Shown: positions 10,101-16,661 of the stretch, piece by piece | Layout: every line of letters begins with the position of its first letter | How positions within the stretch are numbered: position 1 is the stretch's first letter | From: Alloacidobacterium sp035547425 | Lineage (GTDB): Bacteria > Acidobacteriota > Terriglobia > Terriglobales > Acidobacteriaceae | Length of the DNA: 64,000 bases | NCBI GenBank assembly: GCA_035547425.1 | Contig: DASZUU010000008.1 | Coordinates: 1-64,000, forward strand | Reading direction: 5' to 3' | The notes under the pieces: model-generated | What the model was told of the DNA's origin: nothing | Database searches by the model: none | Seen by the model: only the letters and a program-made list of their open reading frames with translations | Position numbers and translations under genes: made by a program

Positions 10101-10694
10101 GATGAGCCGAATACTCTGAAGGTAAGCGGTACGTATGAATTGCCAATCGGTCCCGGCAAGACATTCCTGAATAACAAAGGAGTTTCAGGGCAGCTGCTTG
10201 GTGGCTGGCAGCTGAGCTGGATTCTCGACTACGAAGCCGGTACTGCGAATGGCCCAGGCGAGAACGGCACGCCGTTCCCGCCGAACGGAGGCAACCGTCC
10301 GGATCGCAATACTTCTGTGAAGCTCTCTACTGCTTCTTATCAGAAGGTAAAAGACCAGTTTGAAGGGAAGACAGGTCCCGCACAGGTATGGCAGGCTAAC
10401 AGCTTTACGCCGACCAGCCAGTTTGTTCTGGGTAACGCGACCAGAACTTATTCTGAGATGAGGAACCCGGCCTTCTACAACGAGAATGCGAATATCCGGA
10501 AGCACTTCTATCTGGGCGAGCGCTTCCAGGCGATTCTGCAATTCGATTACTTCAACCTGTTCAACCGCACGCAGCTGAATGGTCCCGATACGAATGCCAG
10601 CAACAGTACATTCGGTCAGGTTACAAACAAAAATGCGCAATCGAATGCGCCTGTAAATCGACAAGGACAGATCAGCGTCCGAATCGAGTTCTAG
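7173..10694 (+). CDS. TonB-dependent receptor with carboxypeptidase-regulatory-like domain (Oar-like)
   Basis: Outer-membrane receptor of 1173 aa. After a signal peptide (hydrophobic stretch VIATFVFLLALFSS, ending KLHAQA near residue 34) comes an Ig-like CarboxypepD_reg domain (ITGTITDASGAVVAGANVTI and on, about residues 38-120), then a plug domain with SGRGRQIDTLQFMVPG. A long beta-barrel follows and ends in VNRQGQISVRIEF, with the C-terminal aromatic residue usual for barrel insertion. ATG at 7173 is chosen over an in-frame ATG at 7068 because AGGAGAGG lies just before it and the signal peptide follows. This architecture is strongly expanded in Acidobacteriota and usually takes up glycans or other large ligands; the ligand here is unknown. 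It heads a cluster with TPR, FG-GAP and cytochrome-like genes under a probable LacI-type switch. Confidence 0.92.
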   Translation: MRRLIHVSRRMPVCTVIATFVFLLALFSSAKLHAQANAGITGTITDASGAVVAGANVTITNQSTGVQNHTVTSSAGTYAVTGLIPGIYSITVDAAGFKKNVQNGVHVEVSTIATIPVTLSTGSTSETVQVTASAIALNTTAPQLGSTIEPTVVKALPAEVSGRGRQIDTLQFMVPGTTGSAFSHRISGGVDFEQEIVYNGVPAPQPETEGYTTNFNPPYEMVDEFRVERTTFAAQFGLGQGVLTYQMASGTNKYHGDLFEINRNSFFDSVGFFNGKDWVPSNVHNTPPTDHENNYGFTIGGPISIPKLYDGRNRTFGHYSQEWYKQNNLNTNSSTVPTALEKTGDFSDFVDSDGHIIPIYDNIPGTPEYGQQFSYNGKLNVIPPSMLSPTSQSLLQYLPDPDLPGLDSNRSYAPFVNPHIQHVWGFTVDQVLTPKQNIHYSQWRNSFSNYSFDNNPFVIAPNPLNSMKYEPALGSGFLLTYDNAITPNLVATAGFGWIGEINNQFNQTRYSFPAIQQGIIMPYITWDGNHSLTDWGTQGSWLQSINRKLGIAIVNNYLWTKGRNTFNIGGEFRRSYQDDNEDQTEGGQFAFSQKQTSNPANINDGGSAFASYMLGMPNSANRSNSQELRLRNLDLSPYIQDDIKLTRKLTLNVGLRWDIQVPFTEVNNHVVFFDPDNTAPNPFAGNIPGIAQQLGTCSSCAGYNRADIHWGHVGPRLGFAYQVSDKTVVQAGFAVAFLNGGAYEYGTNKVAVNYGNLLVGSYTQGQSGSQQSSFGSWDVNTMPNPQPTPYSQGLGIGTQINAFSKTKDGFAPYSQQWNVNIQHQAPWNVFLTAAWVGNRVIHLPSNLNRINQFDPKYLALGNDLNLSFADGSAQAKGYALPYPTFVQDFGGSATVAQSLAPFPQYSNIMNNFEGSGTTYYEGLQVEAEKRFSNGLSFLAGWTLSRLWDNTSSGFTSFTAGAVNKYNQKPEWGVSTSDEPNTLKVSGTYELPIGPGKTFLNNKGVSGQLLGGWQLSWILDYEAGTANGPGENGTPFPPNGGNRPDRNTSVKLSTASYQKVKDQFEGKTGPAQVWQANSFTPTSQFVLGNATRTYSEMRNPAFYNENANIRKHFYLGERFQAILQFDYFNLFNRTQLNGPDTNASNSTFGQVTNKNAQSNAPVNRQGQISVRIEF

Positions 10695-10704
10695 CGGCCA
10701 GCTT

Positions 10705-10736
10705 GAGATATGCCGGCCCCAGGATCGGCATATCTC
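10705..10736 (+). other. Hairpin after the receptor gene
   Basis: GAGATATGCCG and CGGCATATCTC form an 11-bp perfect stem with a 10-nt loop, 10 nt after the receptor stop. It lacks a T-run, so it may be a 3' stabilising or attenuating hairpin acting with the terminator just below. Confidence 0.5.
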
Positions 10737-10773
10737 TTGAGTAAAAATAGATGAGTCAATATATGCCTCCATG

Positions 10774-10803
10774 CCGGATTGCTTTACAGCAATCCGGTTT
10801 TTT
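10774..10803 (+). terminator. Rho-independent terminator after the receptor gene
   Basis: CCGGATTGC (10774-10782), loop TTTACA, GCAATCCGG (10789-10797), then six T. It is a textbook intrinsic terminator between the receptor and the following TPR gene. The downstream genes therefore depend on read-through or on a promoter in the 56 nt that follow. Confidence 0.85.
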
Positions 10804-10859
10804 CTTGATTGCCATCTGTTTCGTGCTCCGAAATAATGGCTTTTTCCGGGAATTAGGTC

Positions 10860-12029
10860 ATGTCAAGAGTGGTTCTGCGCGCTATCCTGTTTTCCATTTT
10901 TTTATTTAGTTTTTCCGCAAGCATGTCTGGGCAGGCAGGCAATCAGGAGGTTACTCCGCAGGTGCAGGCGTTGTATGCGCAGGCAAAGGCGGCGCAACAG
11001 CGCGGCGATAATGCGGCTGCCATCGAGAAGTATCGCGACATGCTGAAGCTGGCTCCGCATCTGGCGCCTGCTTATAACAATCTGGGCAGGCTTTATGTGA
11101 ATCAGCATGATTATGCGCATGCCGTAGAAACGCTTGAGCAGGGATTAAAGCTGAATCCGGATATGCCGACGGCTTCTGCATTGCTGGGATTAAGTTATGC
11201 GCAGCTGGGAGAGAGCGATAAGGCTGAACCATTACTGGAAGCCGCTGTTCGCGCCAATCCAACCGATGACGCTTTCACGATGGCGCTGGCACGCACGCTT
11301 ATTCACCTGAAGAAGTTCGATGAAGCGGTGCCGTATTTGAAGAGCTTTCTCGATCGCAATCCGAAGGATCAGCAGGCGTGGTATCTGCTGGGCAAGACAT
11401 ATCTGCAGATGTCGGAAGAGGCGTTGGGGCGCATCAACCAGATCGATCCGAATTCGGCTACGGCTCATATTGTTGCCGGCGAGATCGATGAGAGCATGCA
11501 TAATTATGACGGCGCGCTGGTGGAGTATAAGAAAGCGATTGATATCAATCCGCAGCTGCCGGGCTCTCACGAGCATATGGGCAACACATTCTGGCTGACA
11601 GCAAAGTGGGATTCGGCGCAGAGCGAGTTCAAGGCAGAACTGGCGAATGATCCGAACAACTGCACCGCGCGATGGAAGCTGGCCAATGCCATGCTGGAGG
11701 CGAATGGCTCGCCGCAGGATGCGCTTACTGAATTAAATCGCGCGATAGAACTATGCCCCACGTTGATGCAGGCGCGAGTCGATCGCGCGCGCGCGCTGGT
11801 AAAGCTGAACAAGGATGACGAAGCTCTCCCTGATCTGCAAATGGCTTTAAAGGAAAATCCCGACGAGCCTTCGATCCACTTCCTGCTGTCCACCGTATAC
11901 AGGGCGCAGGGCAAGAGTGCTGAAGCACAGCAGGAAATGCACACATACGGGCGACTGCAGCGGGCTGCAAGCGAAGCCGTAGCAAGTCAGGCAAGCGATG
12001 CCGTTTCGATCAAAAGCACGTCTCACTAA
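10860..12029 (+). CDS. Secreted tetratricopeptide repeat protein
   Basis: 389 aa, with a signal peptide (MSRVVLRAILFSIFLFSFSA, cleavage near residue 25) and about nine TPR units (for example APAYNNLGRLYVNQHDYAHA, AWYLLGKTYLQMSEEALGRI). It is predicted to be periplasmic. The next gene starts 32 nt before this one stops, in another frame, which suggests translational coupling with the FG-GAP/UnbV protein. A scaffold or assembly role around its neighbours is plausible but not shown by any motif. The TPR composition resembles the other TPR genes in this region, which may be paralogues. Confidence 0.83.
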   Translation: MSRVVLRAILFSIFLFSFSASMSGQAGNQEVTPQVQALYAQAKAAQQRGDNAAAIEKYRDMLKLAPHLAPAYNNLGRLYVNQHDYAHAVETLEQGLKLNPDMPTASALLGLSYAQLGESDKAEPLLEAAVRANPTDDAFTMALARTLIHLKKFDEAVPYLKSFLDRNPKDQQAWYLLGKTYLQMSEEALGRINQIDPNSATAHIVAGEIDESMHNYDGALVEYKKAIDINPQLPGSHEHMGNTFWLTAKWDSAQSEFKAELANDPNNCTARWKLANAMLEANGSPQDALTELNRAIELCPTLMQARVDRARALVKLNKDDEALPDLQMALKENPDEPSIHFLLSTVYRAQGKSAEAQQEMHTYGRLQRAASEAVASQASDAVSIKSTSH

Positions 12030-13875
12030 ATCCGTTTTTCAGATTTCTATTCTTGTGCTGCCCATGTCTTCTTTCCCATGGAGCGGGGAGCAAATATTTG
12101 CTCAGGAGCAGATGTCTTCGCAACAGAGCGGCGTCATTACAGGCGGCGCGTTTGCCGCTGTTCACGATGCCGAACATCGCCCTATTACAGCCGGCGGATT
12201 TGTGGAGCAAGGCCCGGTGATTTTTGAAGATGTGACGCGCCCATCCGGCCTGGGAGGATGGAGCTACACAAGAGGATCAACGGGGAAATACATTGTTGAA
12301 TCACTTGGCGGCGGTGTTGGGCTATTGGATTATGACAACGATGGCTGGCTCGACATCTACCTGGTGAACGGGATGACGTATGAGGCGATGAGCGGCAGCG
12401 CGCCTGCTCCGCATGCTGCGCTCTTTCACAATAATCACAACGGGACTTTTACGAATGTTGCTGAAAAAGCCGGAGTGACGAATGAACGCTGGGGTGTGGG
12501 TGTTGCTGTAGGCGATTACGACAACGACGGCTGGCCGGATTTATATGTAACGAATGTTGGTAAAAATCGCCTCTACCATAATAATCACAATGGCACATTT
12601 ACCGATGTTGCAGAAAAAGCCGGTGTAGAGCTGGGAACATGGTCTACGAGCCCCACTTTCGGCGATTACGACAGGGATGGAAAGCTCGATCTTTTTGTGC
12701 CTGGGTATACGCGATATGATTTCCATGATCCGCCGGTAGTCGGCTCGAAGTCAGTGGTCTCCAACAGTTGCCTTTACCGCGGCGTGCCTGTTTTTTGCGG
12801 GCCGCGCGGGCTGAAGGGCGAGTACGATCATCTGTTTCGCAATAACGGCGACGGCACTTTTACAGATGTAAGCGCAAGAGCAGGCGTTTCTGACGTGCCT
12901 GGGTACTACGGATTAGTTTCGCTGTTTGTCGATCTCAATGGGGATGGTTATCCCGATCTGCTGATCGCGAATGATTCAACGCCGAATTATCTCTATCGCA
13001 ATAAAGGCGACGGCACGTTCGAGGATCTCAGCTTCGAGTCCGGCTATGCGGTCAATCATGATGGACGCGAAACGGCCAGCATGGGAATTGCTGTGGGTGA
13101 CTACCAGAACAATGGGCGATTGAGCATCCTCAATACAACATTCTCCGATGACTACAAGGTGCTGTATCGCAATAACGGAGACTTTGATTTTACAGATGTG
13201 AGCTACGACGCAGGAATTGCTGTGTCGACGATTCCATTTTTGAGCTGGGGAGACGGCTTTCTCGATTTCGACAATGACGGATGGAAGGATATCTTCATTG
13301 CCAGTGGCCATGTCTATCCTCAAGTAGATAAGCAGGACTGGGGCACAAGTTATGCGGAGCGGCCTGTGCTGTTCAGAAATATTCATGGGGGAAGATTTGA
13401 AGCAGTGCCGCCCGTGAAGGGAAGTGGGCTTGCTGATGTGATTGCCGCGCGCGGGGCCGCATTCGGCGATCTATGGAATGACGGCCACATCGATGTTGTC
13501 ATAAACAATGTGGATGGGCCTCCAACACTATTGCGCAATGTCAGCAAGAATCGACATCACTGGGTGGAATACAAGCTGATCGGCGGGCCGAAAAGTCCGC
13601 GTGACGCTGTAGGCGCCGCAGTCTTTTTATCCACCGGCAAACTGGCCCAGCGCGGCGATGTGCTCAGTGGCGGAAGCTTCGCTTCTTCCAACGATCCACG
13701 CGTGCATTTTGGATTGGGCGATGCAACTTCAGTCGACAGCCTGGAGATTCACTGGCCGGATGGCAAGCAGGAGAAAGTCAAAGTTCCAGCGGTAGATCAT
13801 ATCTATACCATTGAAGAAGGCAAGGACATTATTGATTCCTGTTGTACAGATGAAAAACAGATGTTGCAGAATTAA
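11998..13875 (+). CDS. CRTAC1-family FG-GAP repeat protein with ASPIC/UnbV domain
   Basis: A 625-aa secreted beta-propeller protein. The N-terminus is weakly hydrophobic (VFQISILVLPMSS), consistent with export. At least six FG-GAP/VCBS repeats carry calcium-loop motifs of D-x-D-x-D-G form: YDNDGWLDIYL, YDNDGWPDLYV, YDRDGKLDLFV, LNGDGYPDLLI, FDNDGWKDIFI, LWNDGHIDVVI. The C-terminus (about residues 510-610) is an ASPIC/UnbV domain including HFGLGDATSVDSLEIHWPDG. The family is named after human cartilage acidic protein; its bacterial role is poorly known, with adhesion or polymer binding often suggested. The 32-nt overlap upstream and 26-nt overlap downstream place it in a tightly coupled gene set. 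Confidence 0.88.
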   Translation: MPFRSKARLTKSVFQISILVLPMSSFPWSGEQIFAQEQMSSQQSGVITGGAFAAVHDAEHRPITAGGFVEQGPVIFEDVTRPSGLGGWSYTRGSTGKYIVESLGGGVGLLDYDNDGWLDIYLVNGMTYEAMSGSAPAPHAALFHNNHNGTFTNVAEKAGVTNERWGVGVAVGDYDNDGWPDLYVTNVGKNRLYHNNHNGTFTDVAEKAGVELGTWSTSPTFGDYDRDGKLDLFVPGYTRYDFHDPPVVGSKSVVSNSCLYRGVPVFCGPRGLKGEYDHLFRNNGDGTFTDVSARAGVSDVPGYYGLVSLFVDLNGDGYPDLLIANDSTPNYLYRNKGDGTFEDLSFESGYAVNHDGRETASMGIAVGDYQNNGRLSILNTTFSDDYKVLYRNNGDFDFTDVSYDAGIAVSTIPFLSWGDGFLDFDNDGWKDIFIASGHVYPQVDKQDWGTSYAERPVLFRNIHGGRFEAVPPVKGSGLADVIAARGAAFGDLWNDGHIDVVINNVDGPPTLLRNVSKNRHHWVEYKLIGGPKSPRDAVGAAVFLSTGKLAQRGDVLSGGSFASSNDPRVHFGLGDATSVDSLEIHWPDGKQEKVKVPAVDHIYTIEEGKDIIDSCCTDEKQMLQN

Positions 13876-15511
13876 GCGCGCGCTTGGGTTTTCGCTTTAT
13901 TCGGCTCTTATGCTGGCGGCGATGACTTTCTGCAATGCGCAGGGCATATCCATAGCAACGCCGCCGCGCATTGCCGACGCAGCATGCGGGCAGTGCCATC
14001 GCGATATTTTCGAAAAATATCTTGCCACGCCGATGGCCAATGCGAGCGGATCGGCGATGGATAAGTTTGAGCCCGGAGCCTTCGATCACAAGCCTTCGGG
14101 CGTTTCCTACAAATTATTTGCGCGCGATCAACATGCGATGCTCAGTTTCACGAGCTCGCGCAATCCGGAGATACATGCAGAACGCCGGCTGGATTATTTT
14201 CTGGGATCCGGCCATCTGGGCATAACGTACCTGTACTCGATACAGGGATATCTTTTCGAGTCTCCGGTTGCATATTACGCGGCGTCGCACGGTTACGATA
14301 TGAAGCCGGGGCTGGAATCGATGAGCACTCCGCCGCCAGCGCTTCCAATGCAGGCCAACTGCATGCGCTGCCATATGAGCGCAGTTCAGCAGAGTGATCC
14401 GGGTACAACCAATCATTATGCGGGGCTGCCTTTTCTGCATTCCGGTATTACCTGCGAAGCATGCCATGGAAATACGCAGCAGCATGTCGCTACCGGAGGC
14501 AAGTCGGCGGTTGTAAATCCGCAAAAGCTGAATGCGGAACTGCGCGATTCCGTTTGCATCAGTTGTCATCTCGAAGGCGATATTTCGGTTGAGCGTCCGG
14601 GACGCTCGGCGATTGATTACAAGCCGGGGGAATCAATCTCAAACTATCTTTCGTATTTTGTCTATGCGGGAAAAGATGCAACGCGTCGCGGCGTGAGTGA
14701 AGTGGAGCAGCTGAGCATGAGCATGTGCAAACGCTCCAGCGGCGATCGCATGTCGTGCACAAGTTGCCATGATCCTCACTACACGCCTCCGCCGCAGGAG
14801 CGAGTTGCGTTTTATCGCAGCAAATGCCTGGCCTGCCACAGCGATGCGTCTTTTGTTGCAGCGCATCATCCGGAAAATCCTGATTGCACGAGCTGCCATA
14901 TGCCTCGCAACGGTGCGGAAAATATTCCTCACGTGGCGTGGACTGACCATCGCATCCGGAAAACGCCGGATACAGAAGACAAAATCGAGGACCTGGGCGA
15001 AGGCGAAACGTTAAACGCAATATTTTCTCCACATGCGGATAAGCGCGATTTAGCGATGGCGTACTACAACGCGGTTCTCGAGGGAAATTTCGCAGTGCAG
15101 CAAAAGGCGTACCAGATGTTAGAGGAGATCAAGCCGAATATATTGAATGACAAGGACGCTTTGGCCGCGCTGGGCGTGATGAGCGAAAAGCGCGGAAACT
15201 ATCAGGAAGCTACGGAAGCATTTGAGCAGTTACAGCATATCGATCCAGAAAATCTGATTGCGCAGCTTAATCTTGGGATTCTTCATGCAAAATCCGGCGA
15301 TCTTTCATCGGCTCTTGCGCTATTGCGAGCAGCTTTCGCGCGCAACGAAAATATCGTAGGCCTGGCGAAGAATCTTGCAACGATACAGTGTTCCATGGGC
15401 GATACAACCGGTGCTCGGGCCACTTTGCAGAGGACATTGAAGTACAGCCCCGGACTTCCGGATGTAGAGAGGATGCTCGATGGGCTCTCCTGCTCTTCCA
15501 ATAAGCCATAA
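13850..15511 (+). CDS. Multiheme cytochrome c-like protein with C-terminal TPRs
   Basis: 553 aa. ATG at 13850 precedes a signal peptide (ALGFSLYSALMLAAMTFCNAQ). Seven CxxCH haem-attachment motifs are visible in order: CGQCH, CMRCH, CEACH, CISCH, CTSCH, CLACH and CTSCH, spread over about residues 45-355. The first lies in a cytochrome c-554-like context (ADAACGQCHRDIFEKY). The last 160 residues form TPR units (for example ALGVMSEKRGNYQEATEAFE). It is probably a periplasmic electron carrier or redox enzyme; the natural partner is not evident. The start overlaps the FG-GAP gene by 26 nt. An in-frame ATG at 13811 exists but gives no better signal peptide. Whether all seven sites bind haem is unproven. 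Confidence 0.87.
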   Translation: MKNRCCRIKRALGFSLYSALMLAAMTFCNAQGISIATPPRIADAACGQCHRDIFEKYLATPMANASGSAMDKFEPGAFDHKPSGVSYKLFARDQHAMLSFTSSRNPEIHAERRLDYFLGSGHLGITYLYSIQGYLFESPVAYYAASHGYDMKPGLESMSTPPPALPMQANCMRCHMSAVQQSDPGTTNHYAGLPFLHSGITCEACHGNTQQHVATGGKSAVVNPQKLNAELRDSVCISCHLEGDISVERPGRSAIDYKPGESISNYLSYFVYAGKDATRRGVSEVEQLSMSMCKRSSGDRMSCTSCHDPHYTPPPQERVAFYRSKCLACHSDASFVAAHHPENPDCTSCHMPRNGAENIPHVAWTDHRIRKTPDTEDKIEDLGEGETLNAIFSPHADKRDLAMAYYNAVLEGNFAVQQKAYQMLEEIKPNILNDKDALAALGVMSEKRGNYQEATEAFEQLQHIDPENLIAQLNLGILHAKSGDLSSALALLRAAFARNENIVGLAKNLATIQCSMGDTTGARATLQRTLKYSPGLPDVERMLDGLSCSSNKP

Positions 15512-15530
15512 AATTAGAGCACATAAGGAT

Positions 15531-16505
15531 ATGGACAGGAGAGGCTTGAGGAACAAAAAAATATGGCGAGCAGCGTACGGCTTTGCTATCAGTGCTTGTT
15601 TAGTGTTTGCCGTTCCATTGCATGCACAGCAGGCAGCGAATCCGGATGTATTCGAGTCTGTTCATAAGCTATTCGATGAAAAGAAATTCAGTGAAGCCGA
15701 AGAACTGCTCCGCTCTTATATGCGGGATCACCTTACTTCCGCAGATGCACACTTTCTACTAGGTTATGCCTTGTTCCGGCAAGACCATCCTAAGGAATCC
15801 CTAGCTGAGTTTACGCAGGGGGCAAAGTTTCGCCGCCCGAATCCATCTGATCTGAAAATTGTGGCCGCGGATTATGTTGTGCTCGGCGATTATACCGATG
15901 CTGACAAGTGGCTGACGATGGTCACGAAGGAGACTCCGATGGATGCCGAAGCCTGGTATATGCTGGGGCGCACGAAATATAGCGAGAACCGTTTTCAGGA
16001 AGCGATTCAGGCTTTTCAGCGGATACTGAGCCTGAGTCCGAAAGATACAAAGGCAGAAAATAACCTGGGCTTATCGTACGAAGGCCTTAACCGCCTCGAT
16101 GAGGCGCAGACTGCTTTTGAGACGGCTATCGAGTGGCAGAAAGAAGCATCGATAAAAAATGAACAGCCTTATCTGAACCTTGGAAGCTTGCTGGCAGATC
16201 GAGACCAGTTGCAGGCTGCGCTGACGAATCTGCAGCAGGCAGAGGCAATGGCGCCAAACAACCCAAAGATACTGGAGCAGCTCGGTCGGGTTTATGATCT
16301 GATGAAGCAGCCGGACAAGGCGGAAGAGAAACTGCTGCGAGCCATTGCGCTGGCTCCGGATGTTTCAGGATTGCATTTCCGTCTCGGACAGGTTTACAAG
16401 CAACTGGGTAAGCGCGAACTAGCGCAGGAGCAATTTGCCATCTGCCAAAAACTGGCCAGCACGCATTCTTCGAGTGAAACTCCTAACCCTGTTACAAGAG
16501 ATTGA
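15531..16505 (+). CDS. Secreted tetratricopeptide repeat protein
   Basis: 324 aa, with a positively charged N-terminus and signal peptide (AAYGFAISACLVFAVPLHAQ) followed by seven or eight TPR units (SADAHFLLGYALFRQDHPKE, AWYMLGRTKYSENRFQEA, LHFRLGQVYKQLGKRELA). Start 15531 has AAGG close upstream; an alternative in-frame ATG at 15480 would overlap the cytochrome gene and bury the signal peptide. It ends the receptor/FG-GAP/cytochrome cluster on the plus strand. Likely periplasmic; function unknown. The 156 nt to the convergent GH95 gene hold no convincing terminator. Confidence 0.82.
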   Translation: MDRRGLRNKKIWRAAYGFAISACLVFAVPLHAQQAANPDVFESVHKLFDEKKFSEAEELLRSYMRDHLTSADAHFLLGYALFRQDHPKESLAEFTQGAKFRRPNPSDLKIVAADYVVLGDYTDADKWLTMVTKETPMDAEAWYMLGRTKYSENRFQEAIQAFQRILSLSPKDTKAENNLGLSYEGLNRLDEAQTAFETAIEWQKEASIKNEQPYLNLGSLLADRDQLQAALTNLQQAEAMAPNNPKILEQLGRVYDLMKQPDKAEEKLLRAIALAPDVSGLHFRLGQVYKQLGKRELAQEQFAICQKLASTHSSSETPNPVTRD

Positions 16506-16661
16506 TCTCGGCAATCCGGCGCTTATCCCCAGCAGATTATTGCTCCTCGTGTCCAGGCTCCGCAAGTTCACCATGTCCCAAAACCCCGGTTGTACTTGGC
16601 GGCGCATCGGCGATACCGGCCACTAGAAGTTTTATTTTGAGATAGGCCGAGCGTACTTTCA

